Positions 1-10,907 of a DNA stretch of 64,000 bases are shown piece after piece. The notes beneath the pieces were generated by a model that was given only the letters and a program-made list of their open reading frames with translations, did no database searches and was not told the DNA's origin. Source of the DNA: Rosa chinensis (taxonomy: Eukaryota > Streptophyta > Magnoliopsida > Rosales > Rosaceae). The position numbers and the translations under genes are program-made. Location of the stretch: the NCBI RefSeq assembly GCF_002994745.2, contig NC_037090.1:34929501-34993500 (forward strand), in the 5' to 3' direction. Numbering within the stretch: the first letter of the stretch is position 1; the number at the start of each line of letters is the position of its first letter.

Positions 1-1024
1 AAACAACTAACAAAGGGAAATACAACGAATGCTATAGGAATACACAACAGCAAACAGCAACCAACAGAATATATTTTAGAAGAGTTCTTTACGGTTTGTT
101 TTTCAGGTTCAATGGTGGAGTTGGAAAATTGTTTATTTATTTATTTTTGATGACAGAAAAACAGACCAATGCAGAGGGAGTGGTAGAGTCATAAGCTGCC
201 CAGGCTAACCAATCGGCTACAAAATTGACTTCACGATAAATATGGAAAATTGCTTGTGGTAGCTTAATCAAATCTCTTTTCGTATCTCACATCTATGACC
301 AAGGCAACGGATTGCTGATGTTCTAACGAATTATGCTGCCGAATAAGATGCATATTTTTTGGTGGCCTACTGTTCAGTCTCTCTCAGACTTTTTCTTTGT
401 TTTTGGTCTGAACAATACTTTGATTGAAAGCTCAAAACAAGCATAGAAACACAAGAAATGAACTGAAAACAAGGAAAACAAAGAAGCCAGAAACATAAAG
501 ACACAGAAGCAAGCTGCAACAAAACCAGTCTTAAGGTCAGGACTGGGGTGAAATCATAGACGGACCTATGTAAACATGGGAGGCCATCATTGACCAGAAC
601 ATCAATGCAGTTAATCTGAACACGGTTTCTTACAATTTTAATTACCTTGTGGTCCAGGTATCTATTTCAAAGGCAGCATGTTTATATTGAATGCAGAAAC
701 CCTCTCTTTAGTATGACTCAAACATTCAGTCCAAAAACAATGACTTCAAAAAAAAAAAAAACTTGCTTTCAGAACTCAAATATGAGTTTGTATATACAAG
801 TCATATGCTAAAGAACTGAATTGAGAGAGAGAAGAGACAAGAAAGAAGAAAGAAACCTCCATAAGCATCAGAACATTTTTCTAGTCAATCTCCATGAGTA
901 TCAGAAAAGAAGGTTTACTTCAGAGTTCAGAGTCACATCACTCATAACTAAATGTATATATATTAAATGCCAAGATTACTATCGCACCAGCTGATGATTC
1001 CAGTAGAAGACCCGCATATTGATT
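1..1024. other. AT-rich non-coding stretch, no gene seen
   Basis: No open reading frame of note and no transposon ends were recognised. If the minus-strand gene at 2384-3331 really ends with the exon at 1025-1071, part of this stretch would be its 3' untranslated region and downstream sequence. An A-run lies near 751-762. Confidence 0.5.
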
Positions 1025-1071
1025 CTACCAAGCTGCATGGTCCACAAGTCGGTCATACTTCATAGTTGAGA
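1025..1071 (-). CDS. Candidate last exon of the membrane protein gene at 2384-3331
   Basis: Reading the minus strand, a tgcatgcag acceptor is followed at 1071 by a short exon. If the upstream gene is spliced at its tcag|gttagtt donor (near 2387), the leftover G joins this exon in frame. It adds 15 residues (VSTMKYDRLVDHAAW) and then TAG at 1025-1027. What is seen: a fitting phase, a usable acceptor, and a stop in the upstream exon that falls exactly inside the putative donor (GGT TAG). The splice itself is inference. Other acceptors in the 1.3 kb between cannot be excluded, and the gene may simply stop at 2384. Confidence 0.35.
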
Positions 1072-2383
1072 CTGCATGCAAATAGATATCCTGTATTAGT
1101 TCAAGTTCCCACATAGAATACTCAAAAATCCATAAGAAAGTTTTTCCATGTGAAAACTTGGCAACACGACTCGAGGTCATGCTGCGCTTCCTCAAGTAGT
1201 TGTTAATTAGTTAAGCTGGTAATGACCTAACCTAGTAACCTAGATACCAAATCACAAAAAAGATCAACTTCAACTACCTCTTCCCTAAAATCCCACGACT
1301 CAAATTAAGATGGCATATTCCTTTCAGATCAAGACAGCAAAGTAAATGTGCAACTCAAGCAAGAATTCTGTTACAATGTACGTGCAACACATTAGGGGCA
1401 AAAACTGTGTGAATTGTGAGAGTTACAAAAACCATCATTCCTATAAGCTAAATATTGCATATCTAAAATTAGTTTTTGCGCTTTGTTTTTTCCTGAAACA
1501 CACCACTACTTGATACTTGATGCAAGAAGACTTTTTACTAGTAAATACTGAGGAATACAGTTACTTCAGAGTTCAGACAATTCAAAACGGATAGATATTA
1601 AATGCTTTTCTAGTTCATCATGAAAGCTTTGCAAGACAATTAAAGTCTGTGTTATGGTTCCTTTGGTTAGTTGGCTACTTACTGAAATGTTTTAACCTGA
1701 TACTGAAATAGAAACAGAACCACCAAACCAGACAGCTCCATCTCATTTAAATAGTACTATACCACTTTTAAGTCAAGAGAGCTACATCTTACTACAAACT
1801 ATGGGAATAAATTGTATGAATTGTAGATTCCAGTAGCTTGATAAAAAAGTTTAAACTAATACCTTTGAGCATAGAACGTAACTGTGTGAAATCCTGCTAT
1901 CCTAGAACTACTCATAGATAACCTAATGGCCTTGAGCTTCGAACCTAATTATGTGAAATCTTGCTATTCTAAAACTACTCATAGCTAAGCTAATGCATTT
2001 GAGCTTAGAACCTATTTTATGAGATCTTTGCTATTCTAAAACTAGTGATCAGGAAGCTAATCGTGTGACAAGGATTTTGTAACCATGACTAAAAAACTCA
2101 TATCACTACCATCTAGTTGAAATCCTAAAAATGGAATAACAATGATCAGTCACTCCCAATCATATTTCTGATGCAGTGTGCTTATCATATGAACAAATAT
2201 GAAGACAGTAAGCCATCCATCTCAAATCTCATCATGAGCAAAGTACAGTATTCTATTAAGTGACTGGCCTCAGATTGTTTGCATTATTCATATATATCTT
2301 TTGTTTTTATTATGTTGTCGCTACTGCAATCATCGAAATTGAAAAGTAAAAGAAAAGGCATCTATAGTCACAAACATAACAAA

Positions 2384-3331
2384 CTAACCTGATTCACAAC
2401 TTTTTTCTTTCTCATTATCTTCTGGCTTGATGCAGTAAACATAGAAAACGATATTGGTCACCATGTTGAACAACAAAACCAGCATGAATAAAACTGATGC
2501 TGGTAAAATTCGAAACAGAAATTCCCAATTCACCATCTTCCACCAACCACCATGACTCAGATCATCATTCAAACTCAACTGGACTTCCAGAATCCAACTA
2601 CTAAAGAGTCCTAAAATAATGGCAAAACTACCATAGACCAATAATATAGACAAAGCCAACATTTTCTTTCCCTTCATTAATAAGCTGCTTCTTCTCAAAG
2701 ACTCCAGCAGTCCGCCCGATTCTACTACAATAATAGATGGTGCAAGGTTCCACTCTAAGTGGAGATTAAGACAACCGAGCACTAAAACAACATAAAAGAT
2801 ATCTATGTCACTTTTCTCAGTTCCTCTAAGCCCCTTAAACAAAATTTGGCCAAAGTGAACCAGATTAAACAAACTAACAATGTTGGGAACAAAGATTAGG
2901 ATCACACCTAGCAGAGGGAAAAAGGAGACACACAAAGATTTAAACATGGCGTATATTGTCTCGCATTTGATGAAACGGCTACGGCTATAAAAGCACTGAA
3001 ATACGACGTATGTGATTGACCAGAGACCCAAGAGATGATAGAGAAATCCCCACAAGGAAAAGATGTGGGTGAAGAATGAGAAAGCAAGAGCAAGAAGAGT
3101 CTCCGACTGGTATTGATCAGGAAAGGGATGCTCGGCTTTGAGGAGGCTTTGGCGGGTCGGGTGGGATATGGAGGAAAAACATTTTGGGAAGAGGAAGATA
3201 AGGGAGAGAAATAGCAGCAGTAGATAATCTGCTTTGAGTATCCGGACGCACTCGCTCAGCACCGACAACACTGTCAGACGGCGCAATTCTACGGCGGCCG
3301 TATTCGAACGTAAGGGTTCTGCACTCGCCAT
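2384..3331 (-). CDS. Multi-pass plant membrane protein, function unknown
   Basis: An uninterrupted 315-codon frame begins at an ATG at 3331, 26 residues ahead of its first hydrophobic region. It shows about six hydrophobic stretches in order: residues ~35-50 (LLLLFLSLIFLF), ~78-100, ~102-115, ~130-155, ~175-195 and ~225-245. A final one at ~280-300 is followed by a charged tail (KPEDNEKEKSCES). The layout resembles a family of plant integral membrane proteins of about 300-350 residues that are uncharacterised and annotated only as transmembrane proteins. That assignment is from general resemblance. The last codons GGT TAG overlap a plausible splice donor (tcag|gttagt), so the true C-terminus may lie in a downstream exon. 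There is no sign of decay: no stop or frameshift across 945 coding bases, unlike every transposon ORF in the window. It is probably expressed, with the promoter in the AT-rich spacer beyond 3331. Confidence 0.8.
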   Translation of the reverse strand: MASAEPLRSNTAAVELRRLTVLSVLSECVRILKADYLLLLFLSLIFLFPKCFSSISHPTRQSLLKAEHPFPDQYQSETLLALAFSFFTHIFSLWGFLYHLLGLWSITYVVFQCFYSRSRFIKCETIYAMFKSLCVSFFPLLGVILIFVPNIVSLFNLVHFGQILFKGLRGTEKSDIDIFYVVLVLGCLNLHLEWNLAPSIIVVESGGLLESLRRSSLLMKGKKMLALSILLVYGSFAIILGLFSSWILEVQLSLNDDLSHGGWWKMVNWEFLFRILPASVLFMLVLLFNMVTNIVFYVYCIKPEDNEKEKSCESG

Positions 3332-4587
3332 GGTTTGTGATTTGTGAAGGTGACGGAGGAGGGTTTTTCTAAAAACTACATATGTATCTTATCCAAAAAA
3401 AAAAAAATTAAAATACACACCACAAACTACTTAATACACATCCATATTACCTATTTTATATTTCAAATCAGATTTTACAGGTAGATTAAATGATCAAAAT
3501 AGACATCTATATATTAAAAGAAAAATAATAATAATAATCATATCTTCCTTATATTATTCTATAATTATAAACACAATACATTTCTATACATGCATTCTCA
3601 TTTAAAACAAGAATAAAGTTAGAAACCATCTAATTTAAATTTTCCTTAAATAAATTGTAATTAAATGGGGGTGAGAAACCATAACATTTAGAATTTCAAA
3701 ATCAATGGCATTAAATGTTTTTAAAACAATCGCTTTACTCCCACTTTTAGTTTTTTTTTTCTTTCTAAGAGTTATAACTAGTCAATTTATTATCTAATAT
3801 AAAAAATCACAGGTATAAAACTTTGTAATTGTTAATTTGTTTGACTATCCAATGACAATTTAGTAGTTCCTCCAGTGTGGAGAAACTACTGATACAGTCT
3901 TGGTTGAATGTTCAACTCAAAATTTTATACAAGTTTGGTGTTAATCGAACAAGTTTGGTTTGGTCATTTGTGTAGGAAATTGGTCTTGTGAATTTTATTA
4001 GTAAGCTTGTTTCCAATGTTGAAGTGTGACTTAGGAATGAAAGCAGTGATTTGGTTAAATGCATGAGAAAAATTATAAATAAGAAATGACCGGTTTTGAC
4101 AAGTGAATTAATTTGTTGGGAATTCAATTTAAAGTTCGTGAGACACTTGAAGTATTCTAAACCTACCATATCCCGGAATTACCGAAGGAAGAAATCATTT
4201 GGGAATGGTGGTTGTTGCTATTTAATTTGCTTAAGGTTTAAAAGCTAAATAAAATGAGGTCAAACCGGTTGACCGAAACTTTAACATGGAAAGAAGTGTG
4301 ATCACCATATCCCGAATGAGCGTTACTACGTTAAGTGAATCGTTCGGGAATGGTAATCGTCATTTGTTTTCTTATAGTAGTAAGGCTAAACAATTTTTGG
4401 GTCAAAGTGCTAAGTATAATCACCATATCCTAAATGATTCAAATGCTACATCATTTGGATTTTTTGGGAATGGATAATAGGTTTTAATGACTAAAGGAAA
4501 ATTCGATGGACTTTAAGGAAGTTAAATAAATGCTTTGGTTGCTCGGTTAATTGAGTTATAGTGTAGTCATTGTACTCATTGATTTAA
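3332..4587. other. AT-rich intergenic spacer
   Basis: This lies directly upstream of the minus-strand membrane protein gene and should hold its promoter and 5' untranslated region. The short open frames here (for example at 3912-4169) have no recognisable content. An A-run at about 3395-3407 and a T-run at about 3752-3761 are the only simple repeats. Confidence 0.5.
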
Positions 4588-4749
4588 GGGTTAAATACTG
4601 TTTAGTTCCTGTACTTTGCATCTCTCATTGTTTCAGTCCTTGACATTCTAATTTAATCTTAAAACTCCATGATCTCACAATTTCTCTCTAATAGGTCCCT
4701 TCCGCGTCAAATTAGGAGTTGGCCTTGGGTGAAATGACCAATATACCCC

Positions 4750-4965
4750 TCTGTTATTTCTTTTTTCTTTTTTCTTTTTCCTTTTTAATTTCTTTTTTTT
4801 TCTTTTTTCTTTTTCCTTTTTAATTTCTTTTTTCTTTTTCCTTTTTAATTTCTTTTTTTCTTTTTCCTTTTTAATTTCTTTTTTCCTTTTTTTATTTTTC
4901 TTTTTTCCTTTTTAATTTCTTTTTTTCCTTTTTCCTTTTTCCTTTTTTCTTTTTCATTTTTAATG
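4750..4965. repeat. Polypyrimidine low-complexity tract
   Basis: Degenerate repeats of ttctttttcctttttaa and close variants. A complementary purine tract occurs at 6050-6140 inside the same element. Confidence 0.85.
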
Positions 4966-5116
4966 ACCATCATATCCTGCTACATCAGTAGCGCCACGTC
5001 GGCGAACCAATCCAGATTGACTCGAAACCCCAATTATTGTTCTCCACGCCGGCGACCATTTTTCTTTTCCATCACTATTCTTCTTCTTCACTTCTGGTTT
5101 TGGTCAACTTGACTCT

Positions 5117-5575
5117 GTGAAGCATGACGGGATGGATGCAGCTGGTTTTGTCATTAGAAACCATTCTGGCTCCCCGGTGGTGGCTGGAACTAGGAAGATC
5201 GGCTCTACTACTGTTCTTGTGGTGGAGTGTAGCGCGCTCAAAGATGGTCTCCTCCATGCGCTGCATCTCAACTGCTCTAACATTCTAGTAGAGGGTGATT
5301 CAAAGCTGGTGATCGACTGTGTTAACAAGATTAGTGACCCTCCTTGGAAAATTCGTTCTCTTGTTCGTGACATCCAAGACATCTCTAGTATGTTTGAGTA
5401 AATCTCTTTCTCTCATATTCCTCGTGAAGAAAATTTTGTGGCTGACGCAATTGCCTCCCTTGGTCATCAATCTCCAGATGCGATTATATGGAGAGACAAA
5501 CTTCCTCTTTTGGCTTGCTCGGCTTTTAATTTAGACCAATTTAATTTTGGTGCAGTTAGAGGCTTTGTGTTGTAA
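5117..5575 (+). pseudogene. RNase H-like domain fragment
   Basis: The frame reads as the plant RNase H domain seen at the end of LINE-type polyproteins and in stand-alone ribonuclease H-like proteins: AAGFVIRNHSGSPVVAG, then VECSALKDGLLHAL (acidic residue in the E position), VEGDSKLVIDCVN (D position), and, after an in-frame TAA near 5399-5401, NFVADAIASLGH (the last conserved D). The frame continues past that stop to TAA at 5573-5575. It has no clear start of its own and the first catalytic aspartate is not evident. It sits between the arms of the long-inverted-repeat element, so it was probably picked up by that transposon. It is not expected to be active. Confidence 0.7.
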
Positions 5576-6310
5576 GTTTCTTTTTCCTCTTCAAAAAAAA
5601 AATCCAAATCACCATTTTGAGCAAGACCCAAAAACCTCAGAGTCTGAAAAAATGGTAGTTTTCAGTGAAAAGTTTCCAAATTGAGGCCTAATGTGGAGAG
5701 AGAAGGTGGGATTTGAGTGGGAGAGAGAGAAGTACGCTGTGAAAACAAGAGGGGACTGGTTGAGCGGCGAATTTCCGAGCTGATTGGGATCTGCTTATGT
5801 TTGAGAGATGGAGTCGGCGACGATGGAGACGAGGGCGGATCCGCTAAGAGACAACGGAGGGAGATGGCTTCAGAGAAGGTGAAGAAGTGATCGATCAGCT
5901 CCTAGCCGCTTGCTTTTGCTCGATGTCCATCTATACACCACCAAGCTAGGTCTTTGCTGGATTTGGTTTCAATTTGGGGAGAGAAACAGATGGGTTGTGG
6001 AGTTTGATTGGAATGGTATTGGTGGGTTGAGGAAGGAGAAAGTAGGCAGAACGAAAAGAAATAAAAAAGGAAAAAAGAAATTAAAAAGGAACAAGAAAAA
6101 AAGAAGAAAAAGCAAAAAAGAAATTAAAAAGACAAAAGAAATAACAGAGGGGTATATTGGACATTTCACCCAAGACCAACTCCTAATTTGACGCGGAAGG
6201 GACCTATTGGAGGGAAATTATGAGGGCATGAAGTTTTTAGATTAAATTAGAATGTCAGGGACTGAAACGATGAGAGAGGCAAAGTACAGAGACTAAACGG
6301 TATTTAATCC

Positions 6311-6590
6311 AAAAAAAAATACATGCTATATAACTATAGACTTTATAGCAACACCTTATTATCCTTGCAAGCATAAGTAGCATGTTATGACTTTAAGCAC
6401 TAACCATTATACAAATCAGTAAGCTTCTAATAAGAATGGATGCAGTTTACAAAAATCAATTAAGGAAAAAGAATGCCAAGCACACAGCTCTTAAGAAAGG
6501 GTGAGAGAAATCATGAAATGCTCACAACAAACACAAATACATGAAAAAGAGATATCAACAATGAAAGAAAACATGAGTAAAAACAATGAT
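6311..6590. other. Spacer, nothing recognised
   Basis: AT-rich sequence between the inverted-repeat element and the exon-like ORF. It may be intronic if that exon belongs to a gene. Confidence 0.4.
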
Positions 6591-6593
6591 TAC

Positions 6594-6762
6594 CTCATAG
6601 AATGCAAGGTATTTGATAGGCCTAACTATAGATTCAAAAAATATTGAAAGTAACATAAAAAAATGAGAAACTGTAGATACAAGAACGAAATGGAGGTATT
6701 GAAGTCTAAACCCATTGGATGTTTCCGACAAGAGGGGACAATGATGAGCATCAAATAGAGAA
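6594..6762 (-). CDS. Orphan exon-like ORF, unidentified
   Basis: On the minus strand a ttttgtag acceptor precedes 6762 and a GAG|GTAATC donor follows 6594. Between them 56 codons are open, reading LFDAHHCPLLSETSNG at the start, a hydrophobic middle (VSTVSHFFMLLSIFF), then ESIVRPIKYLAFYE. It looks like an internal exon of a membrane-associated protein, but I do not recognise the family. The copia element inserted 28 bases upstream of the acceptor, so upstream exons, if any, would now lie beyond 16379. None was found there. It could be a gene remnant or chance. Confidence 0.3.
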
Positions 6763-6785
6763 CTACAAAACTTTCATTAGTAGTA

Positions 6786-6790
6786 TTCCA
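6786..6790. repeat. TSD of the copia element (left copy, ttcca)
   Basis: ttcca abuts the 5' LTR here and the same five bases follow the 3' LTR at 16375-16379. Confidence 0.9.
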
Positions 6791-7346
6791 TGTAAAATAT
6801 TATTTGGACCTAATATTATCTCCATTAAGTAAATAACAAATTGATTAAGCTTATTACAATAAATAGGAAATATATGAATTATCTACCTAGACACCTAATG
6901 AGCTTTGGTATGCCACTCATATGGTTAGGAATCCATTTTGATAAAGATAAATATCTAATTAGTTGATATGATAAATTATAGCATCTGTCAAATAACTCAT
7001 TGGCTAGAATCAAGGATTCTTTTATGGGAAGACCTATCTAGCTTATATATATAGATGCTTGAAGTCCCTATTCACTGTGTGACAAAACATTCAGTCCTGC
7101 CCCATAGAGAGGAGTTAAACACATAGTTGAGTAGAAGATTTCTTGCGTGTGGCTGCTTGAAGTTTTGGATCTCGGGTTATTTGTGTTGAATAGCTGTGTT
7201 GCTGCTACTGCTTTTGAAGGAATGGCTGTTGTGAATGAAGCAGGTGATACATCTCCTCTTGTTGTATTCTAGTTCATATTGTATTGATCATTTGGTTGTG
7301 TTTATGCATTTTGTGAAACGATCTTGGTTTGCTCATTAAGTTAACA
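6791..7346 (+). repeat. Copia 5' LTR
   Basis: Starts tgtaaaatattatttgg and ends aagttaaca. It is nearly identical to 15820-16374, with a few single-base differences and a one-base length difference, so the insertion is fairly recent compared with the other elements here. Confidence 0.95.
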
Positions 7347-7348
7347 AA

Positions 7349-7360
7349 TGGTATCAGAGC
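7349..7360 (+). other. Primer-binding site (initiator Met tRNA)
   Basis: tggtatcagagc starts two bases after the LTR end. This is the usual plant copia primer-binding site. Confidence 0.9.
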
Positions 7361-8376
7361 CAAATTTCACAATTCATAAATCATTTTTAGAAGATCAATT
7401 CATTGTATTTTGAACTAGAGTCTTGTGTTATGTTGAATTGCAAAACGTTTTGGGAAATTAGGGTTTTGGTTAACAGGCCAAGAAAATAAAATAAAATCGG
7501 ATAAAGATCGGTCTTGGGGAATACAAGTATTGGGAATTATTGCTTCCGCTAAAATTGTTGCAGAATTGCAGTCGTAAAGGTTAGGCCTTCTGAGAACCAT
7601 GTTTCAATTTAAAGCTTTAATTCGTTTTCTGTTGAATTACAAGAACACTAGAAGCATTCCCGGCGTGCACTTAGGCTAGAGTAGATGGTGACCGGATGAA
7701 ATTTAAGTTTTGGTGTGCTTGTGTCTTTGAATTGAATTGAGTTGAATTGAAACGATTTTGTGCTTTCTCTGTGATTGCTTATGGATGGTTGTGCTTAATA
7801 TTTTGCATTCTGCTAACATATATCTGTGATTGAACAATGATTATATGATAAATTGATGAATGTTTGAGTTAAGAAACTGTCTCCCTGTAAATGTTGTCAT
7901 ATTTTCATTGAGAAAATTGCAGATTGAGTGAAGTTTCTTTTCAAGTGCCTTGATGTCTTGAATTGAATTTAGTTAAACTTTATTTAGGTCACAGGTTGTT
8001 GCAAATAAAAATAGGCATGTCGCACAAAGAAATTTCTGTTATTATTTGCATTTGATCATTAATATAAAAATGACCTGGAAACTTGTGTTAATTGTTTTCA
8101 AACTGTGCTTACTTGTGTCTTCAAAAGAAGTGTTAATATAGCACAGTTTGGTGACAAACAGCTTCACACATGATTTTGAATTCATATTTTGATACTTAAA
8201 GACTCTTCTACTGTCATAAGATGTTGATTGTCTTTTTGGATAACTTGAGTTCTCTAATTATGGGGTGAAGATACAGAAACTTAAGTACATTATGTCTACT
8301 GCTACAAATGTGCTGCCTAATGTGAAATTCAGATTTGGGGTATTTTTATTGACATAGTATCTTGTGGTACCTGTTG
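7361..8376 (+). other. Copia untranslated leader
   Basis: Non-coding sequence between the primer-binding site and gag, interrupted downstream by a solo LTR. No ORF of interest. Confidence 0.6.
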
Positions 8377-8381
8377 CCATT

Positions 8382-9875
8382 TGATGCGGCTAAAATAGCC
8401 TCACAATTTAACTCTGTAAAATGTAGTTGTCAGTATAGGATAAGCAGGGATCGTTCAGTCCGGGGATTGTAGGGTACACCTACACAAAAAGGTTTGGATC
8501 GGAAGAGTACTTACCAAGCCTAATACTACTAATTTTCGAAAACACTTAGCGTAATTCTCTTAACTAGTAGTATTATCTAACCCTCGAATCAACTCACACG
8601 TGAAAATTAACCATTACACATAGAATTTAACACGTAATTTCCAGAATCATTTAATCATTAAAGCATGATTTTTACCACTTTTTAGAACTAATTGCTACTT
8701 GTTTAACTCAGCGTCTTAACAAATAACAATCACTCTTGGCAAATTAAGCAAACACACAAAAACTCTCACCGTTGTTCTAGCATGCAAACTTATGAACCTA
8801 ACTCTGAAAATTACCAAAACACATAAAAGGGCACAAGATTGTAACATGCATCATAAAAGAATTCTCGAAATTAACTCAATAATAAACTGAAAATCTCAAA
8901 AATATTAATAAAAATATTCTGAAAATCTTATGTCTCCAATTACACAACTCGCAAATCCAAACACACAAAACCGAAACAAAAATTATAAGTAGAGTCATAG
9001 TTACACTTTGAAGCTTTCCTCAGTGGCTTAGCAACATGGTGATGAACTCGTCTCTGCTATGGTGGTGGAGCGTCCTTGACTCAGTGCCTAAGAGCTTCGT
9101 AGATTGATGGATGGATGGTGGTCACGGTCTTGTAGGAGATGGAGGTTTGATGAATGAATTGGGTAGTCTTGGAATGGTTTTTGGCCAGGAAGTGATGCGC
9201 CAGGAAATGATCTTGGCTGGGAAGTGATGCTAATTCTGTTCTGGACGTTGCCTATTTATAGAGGAGCATTGGTTGGCTTTTGTCGATCATACCCTTCATC
9301 ATTGGACGGATGAGATTGCATCATAATTCCTTTAATTTTCCAACTGAAACATCTCCTTTAAGGCCTTAACTCCTCTCATAATGGGGCAATTCCTTTAATT
9401 TCCAAGCTGAAACATCTTTCTCTTTTATTTATTTTCCAGTTGAAACATCTTTCTCTTTTATTCCTCAACTGAAAACGTCTTTCTCCTTTATTCCCCAACT
9501 GAAAAACGTCTTTCTCCTTTATTTCCCTTCTTCATTGCTTGGTCAAATATCTTAATGCTTTATTTTATGACTCCATCATTGCTGTTTCCAAGAGTTCCAC
9601 CAGGTAATGTTTCCTACAACAAGCAAGAGAATATCAGAATTTTCTAGAGAAAATAAAGGGAATTAAAATGTAAAGACCGCAAAAACAGTCGACAGTGAGG
9701 AATCCTGATCCAGCTAGGATTTTTCATGAATTTTACTTTTTCCACCTATTTCACTCCAAACACTCAATAAGACTCTCAAAATGACTTAATGAATCAAAAC
9801 ACGAAACTTAAGGGAGAAACAAGGCTAAAATGGGGCACATATTCAATAATATCATCACACTTTTTGCTCCTATCA
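8382..9875 (-). mobile_element. Solo LTR nested in the copia leader
   Basis: A 1494-base unit is flanked by the 5-base duplication ccatt (8377-8381 and 9876-9880). Read on the minus strand it begins tgataggagcaaaaagtg and ends gccgcatca, the TG...CA of an LTR. A TATA-like ctataaatagg lies on the minus strand near 9251-9263, as expected for an LTR promoter. No internal retroelement sequence remains, so this is the scar of LTR-LTR recombination. A related LTR-like sequence occurs near 39640-41200. Confidence 0.8.
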
Positions 9876-10080
9876 CCATTATGGTTGATATTTTGTTTTG
9901 GTGTTCTATGTGTTTTTTGAACTGCTTTTGGAACTAACACATAAATCTGCAGAAATATTGCTAAATTGAAACTTTGTATTTTTTGAGTTTTGAAACTGAA
10001 ACTTACAGAATTTTTTCTTTTTGACTTTTTTCATTAGGAAGTATTTACATGAACCTCAACAATGTTTTGATGCTCACGTA

Positions 10081-10907
10081 CTGGAACAAACTTTAGAGCC
10101 TGGAGAGATTCGGTAGAGCGTTATATGATGATGCATGAGAATATAGACTTAGTCTTTCATGAGGATGAACCTGAGGCATTAACTAAAGATAGTTCAGCTG
10201 AGGAGGTTAAGGCATTTAAAGCCTAGCACATGTCAAATAGAATGGTCAAGAACACCATTAGAAACACTATGTCTGACATTGTAAGAGGTAGTGTAGAAGA
10301 ACCTGACTTGGCTACTGACTATATGGAGGTCATTGAGAGAAAATTTAAAGAGAGTGAGAAAGTAAAGGCTGCAAGATTGTCTAAGGCTTTCCATGAGCTG
10401 AAGTATGAAGGATTTGGGGGAGTTAGAGAGCACATAATGAAGCAGATTCACATTAATGCTAGGCTCAGGGAGTTATTGATGGGAGTGAATGATAGTCAAG
10501 TGATGCATGTTGCACTGCATTCTTTGCCAAATACCTTCAGTGGGCTTAGAACTAGCTACAATGCTCTAAAGGGTACCTGGACCATAGATGAGCTCATATC
10601 TATCTGTGCTGATGAAGAAGATAGAATTAAGAAAGAGAGAGAGCCTGCAACCTCTGTGAACCTGGTGGAAAAGCCAAAGAAAAAGAAGAACAAGCTTAAG
10701 GTCACCAAAACCATCACTAAGCCATTTGGAAACACTGTAGCACCTAACACCACCAAAGCTTTTAAGTTCAAGTGCTACTTTTGTAAGAAAGTAGGACATA
10801 TGAAGAAGGACTGCTCAGGTTTTAAGGCTTGGTTGGTGAAGAAGGGTAAGAATTTCTTAAGTACTACAAAAACTTTTTCTTTAGAAATTAATTTTTGTCA
10901 ATATTGA
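10081..10907 (+). pseudogene. Copia gag (UBN2-type)
   Basis: It reads TNFRAWRDSVERYMMMHEN, then (after an in-frame TAG at 10226-10228) an open stretch of 225 codons that includes LSKAFHELKYEG, the LPNTFSGLRTSYNALKG region and a CCHC zinc knuckle C-YF-C-KKVG-H-MKKD-C near residues 180-193 of that stretch. Gag packages the element RNA into virus-like particles. The N-terminus needs a frameshift to reach a start codon, and the C-terminus is out of frame with the protease: one extra T in a run near 10890. It is therefore non-functional as a Gag-Pol precursor. Confidence 0.85.

Larger units (their letters stand above)
4588..6310. mobile_element. Long-terminal-inverted-repeat DNA element (MULE-like)
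   Basis: The two ends are long imperfect inverted repeats. The left arm starts gggttaaatactgtttag (4588) and the right arm, read in reverse complement from 6310, starts ggattaaataccgtttag. The match continues for roughly 180 bases into a shared block ending near the sequence cccctctgttatttct. Inside the arms are a T/C-rich tract (4750-4960) and its mirror A/G-rich tract (6050-6140), so the whole unit could fold back. It carries an RNase H-like coding fragment but no transposase. Long arms fit a Mutator-like element. I found no convincing 9-base TSD, so the superfamily is tentative. Confidence 0.6.
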
